A DNA stretch of 7,969 nucleotides from contig JAUVDF010000033.1 in NCBI GenBank assembly GCA_030595455.1, forward strand, positions 1 through 7,969. Reading direction: 5' to 3'. The notes beneath the pieces are model-generated. The model ran no database searches and had not been told where the DNA came from. It saw only the letters and a list, made by a program, of their open reading frames with translations. Both the position numbers and the translations under genes were made by a program. Shown here in pieces: positions 5,961 through 7,969 of the stretch. Each line of letters opens with the position of its first letter. The stretch's first letter is position 1. This DNA is from Fidelibacterota bacterium. GTDB lineage: Bacteria; Fidelibacterota; UBA8477; JABMPR01.

Positions 5961-7271
5961 CTAACCTTTGGTCATCCAACGCATGATATTTGAGAACTTT
6001 AGTGGCACTCCCTGCATGAGAATTGCAGCTCGGAATATCCGCGATCCTCCCCAAACAACAAGCAGGGTGAAAAGTATAACACCAACTAGTCCGGCCCATG
6101 GTTGCCAGGCTGGAATGGTAACAGGTGATGTGAGTCTTAGGGTCATCACCATGGGCGTAAACGGTGGAATCAGTGACAATATAGTTGCGAACGAAGACAG
6201 GGGCTCTTTCAGAACCGGAAACATAACAAACATCGGGATCATCATGGGCATCATGGCTGGGAAAGAAAGTGACTGGGCATCTTTAGCATCATTAGCGACA
6301 GATCCCAGGCTCGTCATTAGCGCACCAAGCATAAATAACAAAATAATCAGATTCACAAAGAACCAGGGTAGAATATCATAAGGAATAAAGGCTTCAAATC
6401 CTTTGTATTGCATAAACAAAATGCCTCCCCCAACATAGACCAAAGTGCTGGTCAGGGCGACGGCCAGACCACCGAGAATTTTGCCCAGCATAAACTGAAA
6501 AGGTGAAATTGAGCCAAGAATTACTTCAACAATTCGCTGTGTCTTTTCTTCCATTACGGCACTCAACTGGGGCATAGCGCCCATCATAGACATCATGAAC
6601 ATGAGCATGACCATTACCAGGGGTGCAGCGATTGACTGCAACTCACTACTGGCTTCAGCATCAATGATATTTCCCTCATCATCTACACTCAATAAACCGC
6701 GTGGGTTAATCCAGGACCAGTTAAATAAATCAGGGACCTGAGATTCTTCAATTCCGGCTGCTTCTAGACGTAATCGCCGTAGATGGTCATTGATGTGACC
6801 GCGCATCCAACCCCGGATGTCATCTAAAGCAGCGCTTTCTGCATGATAGTTAATCTCAGAATTCTCGGGGTCAACCCCAGGGTGGATGGCTGATGATTCG
6901 ATATGTAGAAAGGCATGAATCTCACCATCTCGAACCCTGTCTGAAAGCCAGCTTAATTGGAGTGTGACATCCTGACCTATATCAATCACCTCAAAGCGAT
7001 AGACAGGTTGGTTTTGTTCACCACTCTCCTCGTCAAATATCTCATTGAGGTTACGCTGTTCTGCGGCATTAATCAGAACCTCTGAAAGCTCCTGGGTCTC
7101 ATCTATAATTACAATGTGTCGTTCACGTACATCCACATGATCCTTTAGCAATGCCATGGCAATCATACTGCCACTCATAAGGACAGGAAACATTACCAGC
7201 CCAATGATAAACCCTTTGGTCTTAACAGCCGCTATGTACTCTCGTAGGGCCAGACGAATTACCTTATACAT
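5961..7271 (-). CDS. ABC-2 type transporter permease, NatB-like
   Basis: Membrane subunit of an exporter whose ATPase is encoded just upstream. From the ATG at 7271 it is 436 residues: a first membrane segment (about 21-43), a large soluble domain outside the membrane (about 44-213), then about six segments (214-232, 262-285, 303-327, 335-353, 360-380, 393-413). The loop motif EEKTQRIVEVILGS (241-254) is the EEK-x-x-R-x-x-E-V signature of NatB/ABC-2 permeases, near the ATPase contact. I reject the longer reading from a TTG at 7304 because the ATG at 7271 has AAGGAGG 6 nt upstream and overlaps the ATPase stop by 8 nt, typical of translational coupling. Two membrane segments are unusually Met-rich: eight Met within 220-233 and six within 340-350. 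B. subtilis NatAB exports Na+, but many relatives have unknown cargo, so the substrate stays open. Confidence 0.92.
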   Translation of the reverse strand: MYKVIRLALREYIAAVKTKGFIIGLVMFPVLMSGSMIAMALLKDHVDVRERHIVIIDETQELSEVLINAAEQRNLNEIFDEESGEQNQPVYRFEVIDIGQDVTLQLSWLSDRVRDGEIHAFLHIESSAIHPGVDPENSEINYHAESAALDDIRGWMRGHINDHLRRLRLEAAGIEESQVPDLFNWSWINPRGLLSVDDEGNIIDAEASSELQSIAAPLVMVMLMFMMSMMGAMPQLSAVMEEKTQRIVEVILGSISPFQFMLGKILGGLAVALTSTLVYVGGGILFMQYKGFEAFIPYDILPWFFVNLIILLFMLGALMTSLGSVANDAKDAQSLSFPAMMPMMIPMFVMFPVLKEPLSSFATILSLIPPFTPMVMTLRLTSPVTIPAWQPWAGLVGVILFTLLVVWGGSRIFRAAILMQGVPLKFSNIMRWMTKG

Positions 7272-7969
7272 GGGCTTCCTCCTTAGTGTTAGCAATTCTA
7301 ACAAAAATATCGTGGAGGGAGGGCTTCATCATTTCGAAGCTTAATAAGGTATTTGAAGTCATAATCTCTTTCAGAATATCTTGATGATCAGAGTTAGGGC
7401 TTAGCCTCAGTTCCTGAATCTGGCCAAAATTATGTACATTTTCAACGCCCTTAATTGTTTCTAACCCAGAAGCTTTATTTTTGCAGCGAATTCTTAAGGT
7501 GTCAGTTCCGTATTTATTTTGGATATCATCAAGAGTACCATCTAGAACCTTTTTCCCTTTGTGAATCATAAAGATATAGTCACACACCTTCTCGGCAGTA
7601 GCCATATCATGAGTTGAGAAAATAATTGTCGCACCCTTTTTCTGCAGGTCAAGCATGGCGGATAGCAGGGTGTTTGTATTAACTGGGTCAAGACCACTGA
7701 AGGGTTCATCCAGGATTATCAGATCTGGTTTTGAAATTACGGTGGCAATAAACTGGACTTTTTGGCTCATGCCTTTACTCAGGGCATCGATCTTTTTGTT
7801 GGCCCAATCGCTAAGTTCCATTTTTTCTAGCCAGAGATCGATTTCGCTACTTACTGATCGACCGGTTTTCAATTGTCCATAGAACTGAAGCAGTTCCCTG
7901 ACTTTCATCTTTTTATAGAGACCGCGTTCTTCCGGGAGGTAACCAATTTTATCTGAATGAGTTTGATGC
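7264..7969 (-). CDS. ABC transporter ATPase, NatA-like (5' end outside window)
   Basis: Nucleotide-binding subunit that powers the permease encoded after it. The frame stays open from the stop at 7264 to the window edge, giving 234 visible residues; family members are about 300, so roughly 65-70 residues with Walker A are missing. The first visible stretch, DKIGYLPEERGLYKKMKVRE (7-26), is the conserved region after the Q-loop, so the Met encoded at 7908 is internal, not the start. Next come the signature LSKGMSQKVQF (63-73, a regular variant of LSGGQ in this subfamily), Walker B LIILDE (83-88) with catalytic Glu, D-loop SGLDP (91-95) and the switch His in FSTHD (H120). The C-terminal 70 or so residues match the accessory domain of NatA-type ATPases (DUF4162-like). 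The stop codon overlaps the permease start by 8 nt. Confidence 0.95.
   Translation of the reverse strand, partial: HQTHSDKIGYLPEERGLYKKMKVRELLQFYGQLKTGRSVSSEIDLWLEKMELSDWANKKIDALSKGMSQKVQFIATVISKPDLIILDEPFSGLDPVNTNTLLSAMLDLQKKGATIIFSTHDMATAEKVCDYIFMIHKGKKVLDGTLDDIQNKYGTDTLRIRCKNKASGLETIKGVENVHNFGQIQELRLSPNSDHQDILKEIMTSNTLLSFEMMKPSLHDIFVRIANTKEEAHV
7278..7284 (-). promoter_or_regulatory. Strong Shine-Dalgarno site inside the ATPase gene that sets the permease start
   Basis: AAGGAGG lies within the last codons of the ATPase gene, 6 nt before the permease ATG at 7271. It decides between that ATG and the upstream in-frame TTG at 7304. Confidence 0.85.

Noticed and set aside
5968..6381. Plus-strand 137-codon frame antisense to the permease gene
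   Set aside because: The minus strand encodes a clear ABC-2 permease with family motifs; the plus frame has no SD or recognisable domain.
3889..7271. Functional sodium cycle formed by the SSS symporter and the NatAB-like exporter
   Set aside because: The genes are on opposite strands in separate transcripts, and the exporter's cargo is unknown; adjacency alone does not support it.
7272..7304. Longer permease N-terminus from a TTG at 7304
   Set aside because: A canonical SD (7278-7284) and the ATG at 7271 fit much better, and the extra residues MLELLTLRRKP only read through the ATPase gene end.

Overview
The window carries ten protein-coding genes, two of them cut by the window edges, on a background of roughly mid-40s % GC. 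The layout is ordinary bacterial chromosome. I see no phage, integrase, transposase, CRISPR array, tRNA or rRNA. The short primary sigma factor (no region 1.1, region 2.4 reading [14 protein letters not shown]) resembles those of the Fibrobacterota-Chlorobiota-Bacteroidota (FCB) side of the tree. Several genes have strong Shine-Dalgarno (SD) sites, which is unlike typical Bacteroidota. A marine FCB lineage such as Neomarinimicrobiota (SAR406/Marinimicrobia) would fit, but that is a guess from protein flavour, not a demonstrated placement.

Left block (1-1177). On the minus strand, rpoD (primary sigma) is followed 24 nt later by the first 25 codons of rpsU (ribosomal protein bS21). rpsU has an exceptionally strong SD (AAGGAGGTGA). 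Upstream of rpoD lie a plausible TTGACA-N17-TAATTT promoter and a 12-bp perfect palindrome.

Middle block, plus strand (1178-5289). A class I SAM-dependent methyltransferase is followed after 9 nt by an AcpH-type acyl-carrier-protein phosphodiesterase, probably as one transcript. Next is a lipoprotein that joins an NrfJ-like domain to an OB-fold-like domain; its real start is a GTG at 2487. Then comes aroQ (type II 3-dehydroquinate dehydratase), which has no SD but a promoter-like element ending 6 nt before its ATG. A 27-bp-stem palindromic intergenic repeat separates aroQ from a sodium:solute symporter (SSS family).

Right block, minus strand (5383-7969). An ABC exporter of the NatA/NatB type is encoded by an ATPase gene (its 5' end, with Walker A, lies beyond the window) and an ABC-2 permease gene that overlaps it by 8 nt. 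A 177-aa Trp/aromatic-rich protein with a hydrophobic C-terminus follows 44 nt later. It is the least characterised gene here and may belong to the LURP-one/tubby-C-like fold. This block converges with the symporter over a 93-nt gap.

No clearly new multi-gene system is visible. The items most worth a second look are the exporter-linked 177-aa protein, the rpsU translation signal, the two-domain lipoprotein, the palindromic repeat and the possibly leaderless aroQ. No gene-free stretch exceeds 300 bases; the longest is the 220-nt divergent region 958-1177.
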